From assembly GCA_964389475.1 (NCBI GenBank), contig CAYMFD010000011.1:1-59709 (forward strand): a stretch of DNA of 59,709 nt. Reading direction: 5' to 3'. Numbering within the stretch: the stretch's first letter is position 1; each line of letters starts with the position of its first letter. The notes beneath the pieces are model-generated. The model saw nothing but the letters and a program-made list of their open reading frames with translations, was not told the DNA's origin and did no database searches. The translations under genes were made by a program, and so were the position numbers. Source of the DNA: CAYMFD01 sp964389475. Its GTDB lineage: Bacteria; Bacteroidota; Bacteroidia; Chitinophagales; Saprospiraceae. This document shows, piece after piece, positions 27,754-36,444 of the stretch.

Positions 27754-29220
27754 CTACCACGCATACCTGATACCTAGCGATATATCAGCTATCGTCGGGT
27801 GGCTAGGCGCATTGCTAGACCAGCTATTACCAGCCTGTACAGCACCGACCCTAAGGGTAGCCGAGATGTTATCGTATAGGGCATAGTCTAGTCCCGTAGA
27901 AACTTGTAACCCTAGGCGACCTGTCAACTGATCGTATGGTCCATCTAATAGTGGCTGTGCACTACGAAAACCGTCACTTGCCAGATCTTCCTCTAGGTGG
28001 CGACCAGACTGCCCAGCAAGTAAGGTGTATTCCACACCTACTCCTGCGTGCCAGGTAAGCGACCTAGATAGGGACCCGTGATAGTTGATCATGAGGGGGA
28101 TCGATAGTAGGGTCGTCTGGTTGAGATGTCTGATCTCTCTATATTGATATGCCGCGGTAGAGATGCCGACAGTGTCTCTCTGTCCGGTCAGGGTATTGAC
28201 TTGGTACTGGTCGACTCTTACTAGCGTGTCTCGCTCGTCGTAGTAGTCTAGACGACTCCTCAGGGACCTGTATCGTAGTCCTGTTGATAGGCTGACCTTG
28301 CGTGATAGGTGTCGCTCATACTGGAGAGATACGGATGGTCCAGCAAGGCTTCTTTCGTAGTCGTTGAGATCAGTGTTGCGAGCCCACAGGTTACTACCTA
28401 GACTCACGGTCATATTATTTTTTGCTAGTGATGACTCTGCTGGTTTGATATCGAGGGGCGAGTAGGGAGCAGTAATAGACGGTTTAGCCTTTTGTATCTC
28501 TATCAGGTCAAGTCTTCCCACGAGATGCGCTATAGTCAGTTCTTCTCTAGTTGCTCTAGCCGTAGTACGATCTATTGTAGTAGTAGATGTTGGCATTGAG
28601 CTGACCTCCTGCTCTGCACTTGCATATGTTGAGGCAGTTACTTCAGCTGAGGATGGGGTTGTAGCGCCAATGCCACTCTGTGACAGGCGTTCTGTGAAGA
28701 CATGTGGAGTGCTTTCTGACCTGCTTGCAGTAGTAGATGTGGTTCCTTGAGAAGTCTTTCTTATTACGCCTGAGGTGACCTTTTTATCAGCGGTAGTGGC
28801 TTGTGGAGTAGACGAGATGCCTTCTGTCTGTAGGGACGTTACTGGCGTCGATAATTGGACTTGCTCTCGTGTGGTTGGTAGTGCCACTGACGCTGATTGT
28901 GTTTCGGCGGTGTATTGATTAGATGCTGGGCTAGGGTCTTGTCCTTTGGTGGATTGTTGGTTTTCAGATTGGGCTATGCCAGTGTTCTCGCTGACCTGTG
29001 TAGCTGCGGGACTACTGTCAAGAGTAAAGTAGTAGGCAGTGATAGAGCCCAAGACTACAAATAGCACTAGGACGGATACCCACTTATAGTATGGTGCTTT
29101 GGTGCCTACACTTTCGTTGAGGCCTGGGATGATAGACGATTGCATCGCCTCCCATGATAGGTCTGATGGCAGTGGAGCCTCTTCTCTGAGCAGTTGCTTT
29201 AGTTTATCAGTATTTGCCAT
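27754..29220 (-). CDS. trans-envelope anti-sigma/beta-barrel protein, Dma-like
   Basis: 488 aa in four parts. Residues 1-46 are a cytoplasmic segment with an anti-sigma-like LSWEAMQSSI; 47-67 form a single transmembrane helix (WVSVLVLFVVLGS...); about 68-250 are a Ser/Thr/Gln-rich, probably disordered linker; about 265-488 are an outer-membrane beta-barrel of alternating strands ending in IRYAW. One chain would thus span both membranes. This matches the dual-membrane-spanning anti-sigma factors (Dma) reported in Bacteroides thetaiotaomicron with ECF21 sigma factors. The gene overlaps the sigma gene by 14 bases, supporting coupled synthesis. Assignment rests on architecture and context, not on an alignment. 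Confidence 0.8.
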   Translation of the reverse strand: MANTDKLKQLLREEAPLPSDLSWEAMQSSIIPGLNESVGTKAPYYKWVSVLVLFVVLGSITAYYFTLDSSPAATQVSENTGIAQSENQQSTKGQDPSPASNQYTAETQSASVALPTTREQVQLSTPVTSLQTEGISSTPQATTADKKVTSGVIRKTSQGTTSTTASRSESTPHVFTERLSQSGIGATTPSSAEVTASTYASAEQEVSSMPTSTTTIDRTTARATREELTIAHLVGRLDLIEIQKAKPSITAPYSPLDIKPAESSLAKNNMTVSLGSNLWARNTDLNDYERSLAGPSVSLQYERHLSRKVSLSTGLRYRSLRSRLDYYDERDTLVRVDQYQVNTLTGQRDTVGISTAAYQYREIRHLNQTTLLSIPLMINYHGSLSRSLTWHAGVGVEYTLLAGQSGRHLEEDLASDGFRSAQPLLDGPYDQLTGRLGLQVSTGLDYALYDNISATLRVGAVQAGNSWSSNAPSHPTIADISLGIRYAW

Positions 29221-29767
29221 ATGCCAGGTCTTTTGATTGTGAGGAGAGGTTTTTTCTGAGCCACCTTAGGCCTCTAGAGAGTTGTGATCTGCTAGCTTCG
29301 GCGCTTATGCCTAGTTCGGTGGCGACTTCGTTATGTGTTAGGCCATCTAGGATATTCATGATAAATACGACTCTGTAGCCTGTCGGCATCTTGGACAGTA
29401 CTGCCTCTACCTCAGCCTTACTGCATGCACTTATTGCATTGGTCAGGGAGTCGTCGATTACTTCGTGCCTATCTTGGTCATATGCTACTATGATGGATAG
29501 CTTCTTCTGTGCCTTGAGATGCTTGATACAGGTACGATAGGTGATCGTTGAGAGCCACGACTTGAGTAGCCCTTTGCTGTCGTCGTAGGTATGTAGACTG
29601 TTAAAGATAGATATGAAGCTATCCTGGAGTACCTCTTTACGACTATGCGGATCATCAATGTAGTTTTTGATGATGGCGTAGACATAAGGAGAGCAGCGGT
29701 CATAGCATAGTTGCAATGACCGCCGATCCTTATTTATACAGGCTTTTATGATTGTCTTATCTATCAC
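29207..29767 (-). CDS. ECF sigma factor, ECF21-like
   Basis: 186-aa sigma-70 family ECF factor. Region 2 spans about residues 18-85 (LQLCYDRCSPYVYAIIKNY ... EVLQDSFISIFNSL ... KSWLSTITYRTCIKHL), region 4 about 125-178 (LPTGYRVVFIMNILDGLTHNEVATELGIS..ASRSQLSRG by pattern). The GYRVVF and SQLSRGL motifs resemble the Bacteroidota ECF21 group. It would direct RNA polymerase to a small regulon when released by the overlapping Dma-like gene. It lies 18 bases after a repeat lipoprotein gene, so three genes form one operon. Target promoters are not identifiable here. Confidence 0.88.
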   Translation of the reverse strand: MIDKTIIKACINKDRRSLQLCYDRCSPYVYAIIKNYIDDPHSRKEVLQDSFISIFNSLHTYDDSKGLLKSWLSTITYRTCIKHLKAQKKLSIIVAYDQDRHEVIDDSLTNAISACSKAEVEAVLSKMPTGYRVVFIMNILDGLTHNEVATELGISAEASRSQLSRGLRWLRKNLSSQSKDLAYGKY

Positions 29768-29785
29768 TCAATCTGAGTATGGCGC

Positions 29786-30979
29786 CTATTGACAATTGTC
29801 GATATCAGCAAGTAGGTCTTCAACTCCTGCTGCAGTAGAGGTGGTACCATCAGCGATGAAGGTGTAGCTCACTGGGTATACTAGATGTACTGCTGTACCG
29901 AAGCTGATAGCATCCTCAAAGCTGGTTAAGTCACCTATTGTCGTCGTATTACCGTCGAAGTCTGTGACATCAATCGGATAATTTACAGTCCAACAAGCAG
30001 TGTTGCCATTACCAAAAACGGGCTGAGTACCAGCGAACAATAGTAAGGCGTCAAGGCCTTCATTTGGACCACCAAAGCCTGGGCAATCTTCGATAGCTAA
30101 AGCTAGCGCCATCTCATCTGCAACCGTAAAGGTCGAGTCATTAAGGCTAAGCGTCATAGGGAATGCGTAGTTAGCGATCTCGCCTCTTAGCATTAGATCA
30201 CAAAGCTCTTGATGATCATTGACTGTCACTGTAGTACCATCTGCTAGTACTACGTCAAATGGGAACTCGATAGTATAGCAAGCGATAAACTCTACACCAC
30301 TGATATTAATCGTTGAGTCTATACCCCAGTCGCTGCAGTTGATCAGTAGATTAAACATCTCTTCTGGATCATTAGCTGATACGATGCTACCATCTTCGTG
30401 CTCAAGCTGTAGTGGGAAGGCAAAGAACAAAAGGCGGTCTGCTACTGCTACATCGAACGCAGCTCCGTCGTTGATTACAGTTGTGCTGCCGTCTTGCTCA
30501 GTGACAGATAGTGGGAAGACTAGTTCGTAGCAAGAATTATCGTCCGAGACATTGTAAGCTGGGAACTGGTCCGTACCAAAACCAGTACTAGGAATACACT
30601 GTGCAAAGGCAGTTGCCAAAGCCTCAATATCAGCAAGGGTCTGAGCAACACCATCAACCTCGACATCTAGAGGATAGACGAAGTCAACGATAACAAGGTT
30701 GGCGTCGTCTAGCAGGTCGATAAAGTCCTGCTCACTGGTGATAGCATGCGTATTGTTAGCGTCATCTACTAGATCGAATGTGTATAGAACCGTAACACAC
30801 TCTAGCTCTAGGCCGCCGGTGCTGGTTGTAGTTCGCTCTAGGAGAGGATTAGTCTCTACTGTCTCTGCAGGAGGATCTATAAGTACTGTGCCACCAGTAT
30901 CTGCATTGTCAGAGTCGCAAGATACGAGTAGCATGGCGATGGCGATGATAGAGAGAAATGAAAACTTTAAACTTGACAT
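29786..30979 (-). CDS. four-repeat lipoprotein heading the sigma operon
   Basis: 397-aa lipoprotein (lipobox LLVSC, Cys21), acidic and rich in D, T and V. After a short linker come four degenerate repeats of about 80-95 residues starting near residues 57, 146, 228 and 322. Each has a Cys, then [VI]-x-[FY]-P-[FIL]-x-V, a DG turn, a helix, a second [FY]-P-[LMV] strand and usually a closing Cys. I know no named domain with this pattern. As the first gene of an operon with an ECF21 sigma factor and a Dma-like anti-sigma it may be the sensed cargo, a ligand-binding partner or simply the main output of the regulon. Confidence 0.85.
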   Translation of the reverse strand: MSSLKFSFLSIIAIAMLLVSCDSDNADTGGTVLIDPPAETVETNPLLERTTTSTGGLELECVTVLYTFDLVDDANNTHAITSEQDFIDLLDDANLVIVDFVYPLDVEVDGVAQTLADIEALATAFAQCIPSTGFGTDQFPAYNVSDDNSCYELVFPLSVTEQDGSTTVINDGAAFDVAVADRLLFFAFPLQLEHEDGSIVSANDPEEMFNLLINCSDWGIDSTINISGVEFIACYTIEFPFDVVLADGTTVTVNDHQELCDLMLRGEIANYAFPMTLSLNDSTFTVADEMALALAIEDCPGFGGPNEGLDALLLFAGTQPVFGNGNTACWTVNYPIDVTDFDGNTTTIGDLTSFEDAISFGTAVHLVYPVSYTFIADGTTSTAAGVEDLLADIDNCQ

Positions 30980-31204
30980 TATAACTTTGATTTACGTGAG
31001 AAAATTAAATATGAGATCTCACGACCTTATTGTCAGTAGCGTGTGCATACCGTTGCACGATGCGAAAAAAAAATTTGAGTACCTGCTCGTTTTTTCGGAT
31101 CGCAGCTTTAAGCCTGCGCAAGATAAAGCCTTATCAACATCTTGAGAGGTTCTTGTACCTTTTACGATCTTGTGCTCGTTGTCCCTTTGTAAATAACGAA
31201 TGAG

Positions 31205-32515
31205 ATGTCACGGAGTGTTCAAATTGCGGCCTTGGTGGTCGGCTTGCTAGTAATAGGATTTGTAGCTGTCAAGAGTTATGAGGTTCGAGAACAGCAGCTG
31301 CTCGTAGGTGAGCTCCGGGAGGATTTCGCTGAGATCAATCGGATCAACTATGGTCTCTTTAACATACAACTGTGGAAGGAGAAGGCCTTGGATGTCGTCA
31401 CACGGCGGATTTCATCTTTTACTATATCAGAAGATGCCTTTGGTCAGGCCAATGATGAGATAGAGGCTTATTTGTTTCGGATGTACGATCGCTATATCGA
31501 GCGAGGTGAGCTCTTTGACCAGATATTTGATGAGGTAGAGCGAGAGGGTAAGATCAACAAGATGTTCGTCAAGCTATTGCGTGACAATCTCGGTCCCCAG
31601 GTCAAAAAGTTTAACCTCAAGCGTCAGATACCTAGCCTCGCTCGAGAACTGACGAGGGAGTTGCGTAAGCAGGAGCCACAGTTTGAGGCGATCATGCAAG
31701 CAGAGCTTAATACTATGCTCAAGGACGCCGATCCTAGCCAATACCGTGATCGCCGGATACCAATCTACCAGCGCTATGGTGCAGAGACGCTTGCAGAGAC
31801 GACTGCTGCTATTAAGGACAGGATAGTGATCGAGCAAGCTATCCTAGATCAGATGATCAGACGGTCGTACCAGTGGCTCCTAGGTATTTTTGTCTTGATC
31901 ACGCTTGGTTACTTTGTATTGGGATATCGATTTTATCTGACGCTACTGGCCATCCTATCCATGGTCTTTTTGGTCTTAGGCGTGTCCTTACCTATGATAG
32001 ATATAGATGCTCGACTCAATCAGTTTGGGATCAACATACTAGGGTCTGAGATTAGCTTTGACGAACAGGTCTTATACTATCAGAGTAAGTCAATATTAGA
32101 TGTCACCTGGACCTTGATAGAGGGCAGGGGCATAGACCTTAAGGTAGTCGGTATTCTGATCTTGTTATTTAGTATCGTCGTACCACTCTTAAAGCTCGTC
32201 TTTAGCCTTCTCTACCTATATGTAAGCGGCATACGTCGCAGTCGAGTTATCCGTGCTATCATCTTTTACCTCGGCAAGTGGAGTATGGCAGATGTATTTG
32301 TGGTAGCGATGTTTATGGCCTATATTGGTTTTCAGGGGCTGGTCACTTCTCAGCTAGGCGAGATAGGCCGGAACAAGAGTGGATTTGCCGTGGAGACGCT
32401 TAACTATAGCAAGCTGGCGCCAGGCGCCTTATTCTTTACGACCTACTGTATCCTTAGTATTGTAATAGGCACCATCATGGCTGCACGGTACAAGCGATCC
32501 AAGGGTGAGATATAG
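31205..32515 (+). CDS. membrane protein with PqiA-like domain
   Basis: 436 aa. One N-terminal transmembrane helix, then about 200 residues of charged, helical extracytoplasmic sequence (about 30-220), then four helices with the paraquat-inducible protein A signature WSMADVFVVAMFMAY (about residues 358-372). PqiA proteins sit beside MCE-type lipid-transport factors in other bacteria, but no MCE protein is near here. The fusion of an N-terminal soluble domain to a single PqiA unit replaces the usual duplicated PqiA. Single gene; no matching promoter box. Confidence 0.8.
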   Translation: MSRSVQIAALVVGLLVIGFVAVKSYEVREQQLLVGELREDFAEINRINYGLFNIQLWKEKALDVVTRRISSFTISEDAFGQANDEIEAYLFRMYDRYIERGELFDQIFDEVEREGKINKMFVKLLRDNLGPQVKKFNLKRQIPSLARELTRELRKQEPQFEAIMQAELNTMLKDADPSQYRDRRIPIYQRYGAETLAETTAAIKDRIVIEQAILDQMIRRSYQWLLGIFVLITLGYFVLGYRFYLTLLAILSMVFLVLGVSLPMIDIDARLNQFGINILGSEISFDEQVLYYQSKSILDVTWTLIEGRGIDLKVVGILILLFSIVVPLLKLVFSLLYLYVSGIRRSRVIRAIIFYLGKWSMADVFVVAMFMAYIGFQGLVTSQLGEIGRNKSGFAVETLNYSKLAPGALFFTTYCILSIVIGTIMAARYKRSKGEI

Positions 32516-32516
32516 G

Positions 32517-32579
32517 GAGTGACGAGTGGCGAATGTTGAGTGGCGAATGTAGAATGTCGATTGGTATCAATGACGAATG
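32517..32579. repeat. 7-bp degenerate tandem array
   Basis: About nine 7-base units in register (GAGTGAC, GAGTGGC, GAATGTT, GAGTGGC, GAATGTA, GAATGTC, GATTGGT, ATCAATG, ACGAATG) start two bases after the stop of the PqiA-like gene. Confidence 0.8.
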
Positions 32580-32620
32580 ATCCACCAGGCTTTTGTCATT
32601 GCGAGAGCACATCCCGTGAG

Positions 32621-32648
32621 CTTTCAACTTTCTACGTTCAACTTTCGA
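32621..32648. repeat. 7-bp degenerate tandem array overlapping a gene end
   Basis: Units CTTTCAA, CTTTCTA, CGTTCAA and CTTTCGA in 7-base register. The array crosses the stop codon of the flippase-like gene (stop at 32638-32640), so its last few codons are made of repeat. Confidence 0.7.
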
Positions 32649-33660
32649 CGCTAGGTATCCCTTCCTTGTAGATAGGTTTCATGATGCGCTTGAGGTAGAT
32701 ATACAGCAGTGTTGCTACTGCCAGCCATAGTAGCTGCCTTGCCCGCCGCATTACGGATAGGATGAGCCATACCTCGTTAGCAGAGATTTTCATAGAGGTG
32801 AGTACGATCTTGTTAGCATACTCCTCCACACCTATCTGGCCCGGTATCACGAAGGCGAGGGACTTAAGAAACTGCACACCCATCTCAAAGAATACGGCGT
32901 CTACCACTGTGACATCCTGACCCAAGGCGTCTAAGATCACATATATCTCGGCGGCACCTAGCACCCAGTGTAGAGCCCCAAAAAATAGAGCCCAGAAGAC
33001 TCGCACCTTGGAGGTCTTGACGTAGTCCTTAAAGGTAGCGATCGAGTCTCGCAGTTGGTTGCCTCCTTCTCCCTCGAGGAAGCTAGCTACAAAGCCTACT
33101 TGCTTGATCCTTGCTATGATGCGACGTATGAGTCGTAAGTACCTGAATACAGCGAATATGACCGCAATACTAGCTACGGCAATAAGGCCACTCTGCAGGA
33201 CCTGCTGTAATCCTACGAGGTCTATCATAAAGAAGATGCCCGAGACAATCATAAGCAGTACGCCTGTCACGATCAGTACGAGGCGTGAGAGTACGACGGA
33301 CGCATTGGCCTTGTCCTGACGTATGCCTGATCGACCTAGGTAGATCGACTTGAGGCTGTCGCCTGCAATCACATTGGTCGGGTTAAAGATGGCCAGCATC
33401 TCTCCTACGTGACGTATGATCCACATACGAGTGATGAGACCCCGCTTATATGGGGTGTCGATGCAAAACCACCAACTTATCGTACCGCTCAGATAGGCAA
33501 AGAAGGTGACGATCATCACCCACATAAATGCCTGTGGCAGCCGACCTAGATAAGTAGCTAGCTCGCTAAAGTCTGTCCGATATACGAAGACACCCACCAT
33601 ACCCACAACGGCAGTTGCAAGTAGGTACTTAAAGGCTTTTAATGCTGGGTGACTACGCAT
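32638..33660 (-). CDS. lysylphosphatidylglycerol synthase-like membrane protein (flippase family)
   Basis: 340-aa polytopic protein (about eight helices) of the LPG_synthase_TM/YbhN family, matching the flippase half of MprF without the catalytic half. Family landmarks include the PTNVIAGDSLKSIYLG segment (about 94-109) and a late PGQIGVEEY (about 273-281). It overlaps the preceding glycosyltransferase gene by 8 bases, so both are coupled and may act in building or flipping one glycolipid. Substrate unknown. The C-terminal codons lie in a 7-bp array. Confidence 0.88.
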   Translation of the reverse strand: MRSHPALKAFKYLLATAVVGMVGVFVYRTDFSELATYLGRLPQAFMWVMIVTFFAYLSGTISWWFCIDTPYKRGLITRMWIIRHVGEMLAIFNPTNVIAGDSLKSIYLGRSGIRQDKANASVVLSRLVLIVTGVLLMIVSGIFFMIDLVGLQQVLQSGLIAVASIAVIFAVFRYLRLIRRIIARIKQVGFVASFLEGEGGNQLRDSIATFKDYVKTSKVRVFWALFFGALHWVLGAAEIYVILDALGQDVTVVDAVFFEMGVQFLKSLAFVIPGQIGVEEYANKIVLTSMKISANEVWLILSVMRRARQLLWLAVATLLYIYLKRIMKPIYKEGIPSVES

Positions 33661-34825
33661 TGGTGGTGTTGTGCTTACCTATTATCTCGGCGATATTAAT
33701 AAAAAAAGTTTGAGCAAGGTGGTCCCAAGAGAGTCCATCTGTGTATCGTAGACCAGCATCTATAATTGCTCGACGAATGTCCGGGCTCTCGATCAGCATC
33801 TGAGCCTTATCGAGGTAGGCACCGGCATCAGTAGGAGGTACCAGGTATCCGCTGCCGCCATCCTGTATGTGTGCCGTCGTACCGCCTTGGTTAGCTATGA
33901 TACACGGGCAGCCACAGGCCATCGCCTCTGTCACTACATTACCAAAGGTCTCGGATATACTGGTAAATACAAAAGCGTCTACCGAGGCATACAGGGTAGC
34001 AAGGTCACTCTGTGATACCTCTCCCAAGAATATGGCTGCTGGCATCTGCTTTTGCAGGTCCGCTCGGGCTACGCCATCTCCTGCTATTATCAAGTCATAG
34101 TCGAGGTTGCGGTCTAGTATCTCGCGCTGTAGGTCTATCAGTGTAGCCACATTTTTTTCCCAGACTAGGCGACTGGCAAACAACAACGCAGGTCGACTGC
34201 GGCCAGTGATCGAGTGCAGGTAAGTCTTGTCGGCAGCGGCTGGGTTAAATAGACTCGTATCGATGCCTCTAGCCCAGATACGCATACGACGGCCATCTAT
34301 GCCGGTGCCCTCTAGGTCGTGCATAATCGTCTCTGTGGGGACGAGCACACGCTGACAGCTATTGTAAAATCGCCTATACTGCCATCTGACCCAGGCACTT
34401 GCTGGCCCTACTAGTAGGCGTACTCGCTCTAGGTAGTAGGGGATGTAGGAGATAAAGTGGGTGTGGTAGATCGTGTTGACCGGTATATTATGTGCCCGCC
34501 CATACCGCATAGCGAAGAAGCCCAGTAGGCTGGGACTAGCAATATGGATGACGTCTGGCTTAAATTTCGCTAGGGCCTCTTCTATTTGTTTGCGAGATGG
34601 TCTAGGTCGACTGATCTTGTATGTCTCATTACCGGGAGCAGTGAAGGTCTTGGTCGTGACGACCTGCATAGTCTCTTGGTCCTCTAGGGAGGGAGGCGTG
34701 CCGCAGATATAGAGCATGTCCACGTCTGCTGGTTTACGATCTATAATGTGATACATGGTCCGTGCGGCACCGTCGAAGTCTCTCAACAAGATATCGGCAA
34801 AGAATGCAACACGTATTTTGGACAT
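33653..34825 (-). CDS. glycosyltransferase family 4
   Basis: 390-aa GT-B enzyme (GT4). N-terminal FFADILLRDFDGA..TMYHIID motif, AGDGVARADLQ around residue 250, and the C-terminal E-x7-E nucleotide-sugar motif in SETFGNVVTEAMACG (about 295-309). It resembles mannosyl- or glucosyl-transferases that act on lipid acceptors (GtfA/PimB-like). It is paired with the flippase-like gene, suggesting joint glycolipid synthesis; the sugar is unknown. Confidence 0.9.
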   Translation of the reverse strand: MSKIRVAFFADILLRDFDGAARTMYHIIDRKPADVDMLYICGTPPSLEDQETMQVVTTKTFTAPGNETYKISRPRPSRKQIEEALAKFKPDVIHIASPSLLGFFAMRYGRAHNIPVNTIYHTHFISYIPYYLERVRLLVGPASAWVRWQYRRFYNSCQRVLVPTETIMHDLEGTGIDGRRMRIWARGIDTSLFNPAAADKTYLHSITGRSRPALLFASRLVWEKNVATLIDLQREILDRNLDYDLIIAGDGVARADLQKQMPAAIFLGEVSQSDLATLYASVDAFVFTSISETFGNVVTEAMACGCPCIIANQGGTTAHIQDGGSGYLVPPTDAGAYLDKAQMLIESPDIRRAIIDAGLRYTDGLSWDHLAQTFFINIAEIIGKHNTTNA

Positions 34826-34982
34826 AAAGAAGACGATGTAGTACTGGTAATCAAGGCACCGTAAGTGCGGGTAAAGATAGTAGGTCGACTGGCAAGTCTA
34901 GGGCTAGGATCAGATATTCACGAGCAAGTAGTAATCTTGTGTCCGTCTGGGTTGTTATATCTTGGCACCATAGATCGATGAT

Positions 34983-36444
34983 ATGCTCAGACTAGCTTGG
35001 AAAAACATACTGCACAGACCCCTCAACCTGCTGCTTACCCTCATACTGTTTGCCCTTGGGGTTGGGCTGATTACCTACCTCCTTCTACTCAATACACAGT
35101 TGCGAGAGCAGTTTGATAATAATCTAGCCAGTGTTGACCTAGTGATAGGAGCTAAGGGCAGTCCTCTACAGATGATACTATGCAGTATGTATCATGTCGA
35201 TGCACCCACGGGTAATATCAGTGTCGAAGAGGCCAAGCCATTTTTAAAAGAAGGCCACCCTATCATCAAGGAGAGTGTGCCATTGAGCCTAGGCGACAAC
35301 TACAAAGGCTACCGAATAGTAGGTACTACCCAGGATATCATACCATTTTACGAGGCTAAGGTGTCACAGGGTAAGTCATGGCAGCGATCTGGAGAGGTTG
35401 TAGTCGGTGCTGGCGTGGCAGCTAGCACAGGTCTAGGTATAGGTGATAGCTTTAAGTCTAGCCACGGACTGACAGAAGACGACGACCTTGCACACGATCA
35501 TACAGCACTTACGGTGGTAGGTATGCTAGACCGAACAGGTACGGTGATAGACCAGCTGCTGCTCACGTCATACGAGACCGTCTGGGATGTACACAACCAT
35601 GACCATGGTAGCGAGGATGGTGATAGTCACAACCATGATGATCACGACCATGCCCATCATGAAGGTCATGATCATGACCACGATCATCACGACCACGACC
35701 ATGCCGGCCATGATCANNNNNNNNNNNNNNNNNNNNNNNNNNNNNNNNNNNNNNNNNNNNNNNNNNNNNNNNNNNNNNNNNNNNNNNNNNNNNNNNNNNN
35801 NNNNNNNNNNNNNNNNCCATGATCATGGAGACCATGCACACGACCATGCATCTGCAACTTTTGATAAGGCCCACCTGATCGAACATGGTGACGAGGACAT
35901 CACTTCGATACTGGTCCGCTATCGCAACAAGGCGAGCTTTCCGGCTCTGAGTTTTGCCCGCAACATTAATGAGAACACGGACCTGCAGGCTGCTAGTCCT
36001 GCGATAGAGATGAACCGTCTATACAGTATGATGGGGACGGGTACAGACGTCTTGCAGTGGCTAGCCTTGCTGATCGCAGTCGTGTCGGCGTTTAGTATAT
36101 TCATCACCCTACTTAAGAGTATGCGCGAGCGACGCTATGAGCTAGCCTTGATGCGAGTCATGGGTGGTAGTAGGTCATCGCTGTTTGGGTTGATTACCTG
36201 GGAGGGAGTCTTACTGTCGCTACTCGGTTGCTTGCTAGGCTTATTGCTAGGCCACGTGGCTATGCAGTGGACAGCTGGTCTACTGGCTGACGACTATCGC
36301 TACAACCTGACAGGCTGGCGATGGATATCTGCTGAGTGGTTGATCATAGCTGGATCACTAGCACTGGGCCTATTAGCAGCTCTACTGCCAGCGATACAGG
36401 CTAGTAATACGGATATTAACGAGACACTAGGTACGACTACTTAA
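34983..36444 (+). CDS. FtsX-type ABC permease with His/Asp-rich loop, interrupted by assembly gap
   Basis: One gene split by 100 N. Before the gap: N-terminal helix (about 13-36) and an extracytoplasmic domain, then from about residue 204 a tract of alternating His and Asp with some Asn/Gly. After the gap the tract finishes (HDHGDHAHDHAS) and the FtsX three-helix core and C-terminus follow. Known bases total 1362, a multiple of three, so the real missing piece must also be one and the 100 N is a placeholder. His-rich FtsX permeases of this kind occur in Zn-responsive loci in other bacteria; a zinc link is inference. No ATPase is adjacent. Confidence 0.85.
35717..35816. other. assembly gap of 100 N inside low-complexity tract
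   Basis: Exactly 100 N placed in a CATGAC/GATCAC-type repeat coding for His-Asp. Short-read assembly probably collapsed here; true length is unknown. Confidence 0.97.

Noticed and set aside
30699..31145. 148-codon open frame opposite the repeat lipoprotein
   Set aside because: It lies mostly antisense to the lipoprotein gene, is rich in Ser/Arg as expected of an antisense reading, and has no family resemblance.
34958..34965. Possible promoter TTG-N18-TATCTTGG ahead of the His-rich permease
   Set aside because: The -7 box misses the consensus at the third T of TTTG, which is among the best-conserved positions.
35587..35716. An alternative open frame on the plus strand reading Met/Thr/Ile-rich peptide through the His tract
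   Set aside because: It is the frame-shifted reading of the CATGAC repeat. The His/Asp frame continues the permease before the gap and is also the frame after it once the gap is taken as a multiple of three.
35640..35850. Apparent tandem repeat DNA around the N block, CRISPR-like at a glance
   Set aside because: There is no repeat-spacer structure; the repeats are 3- and 6-base coding periodicity of His-Asp.
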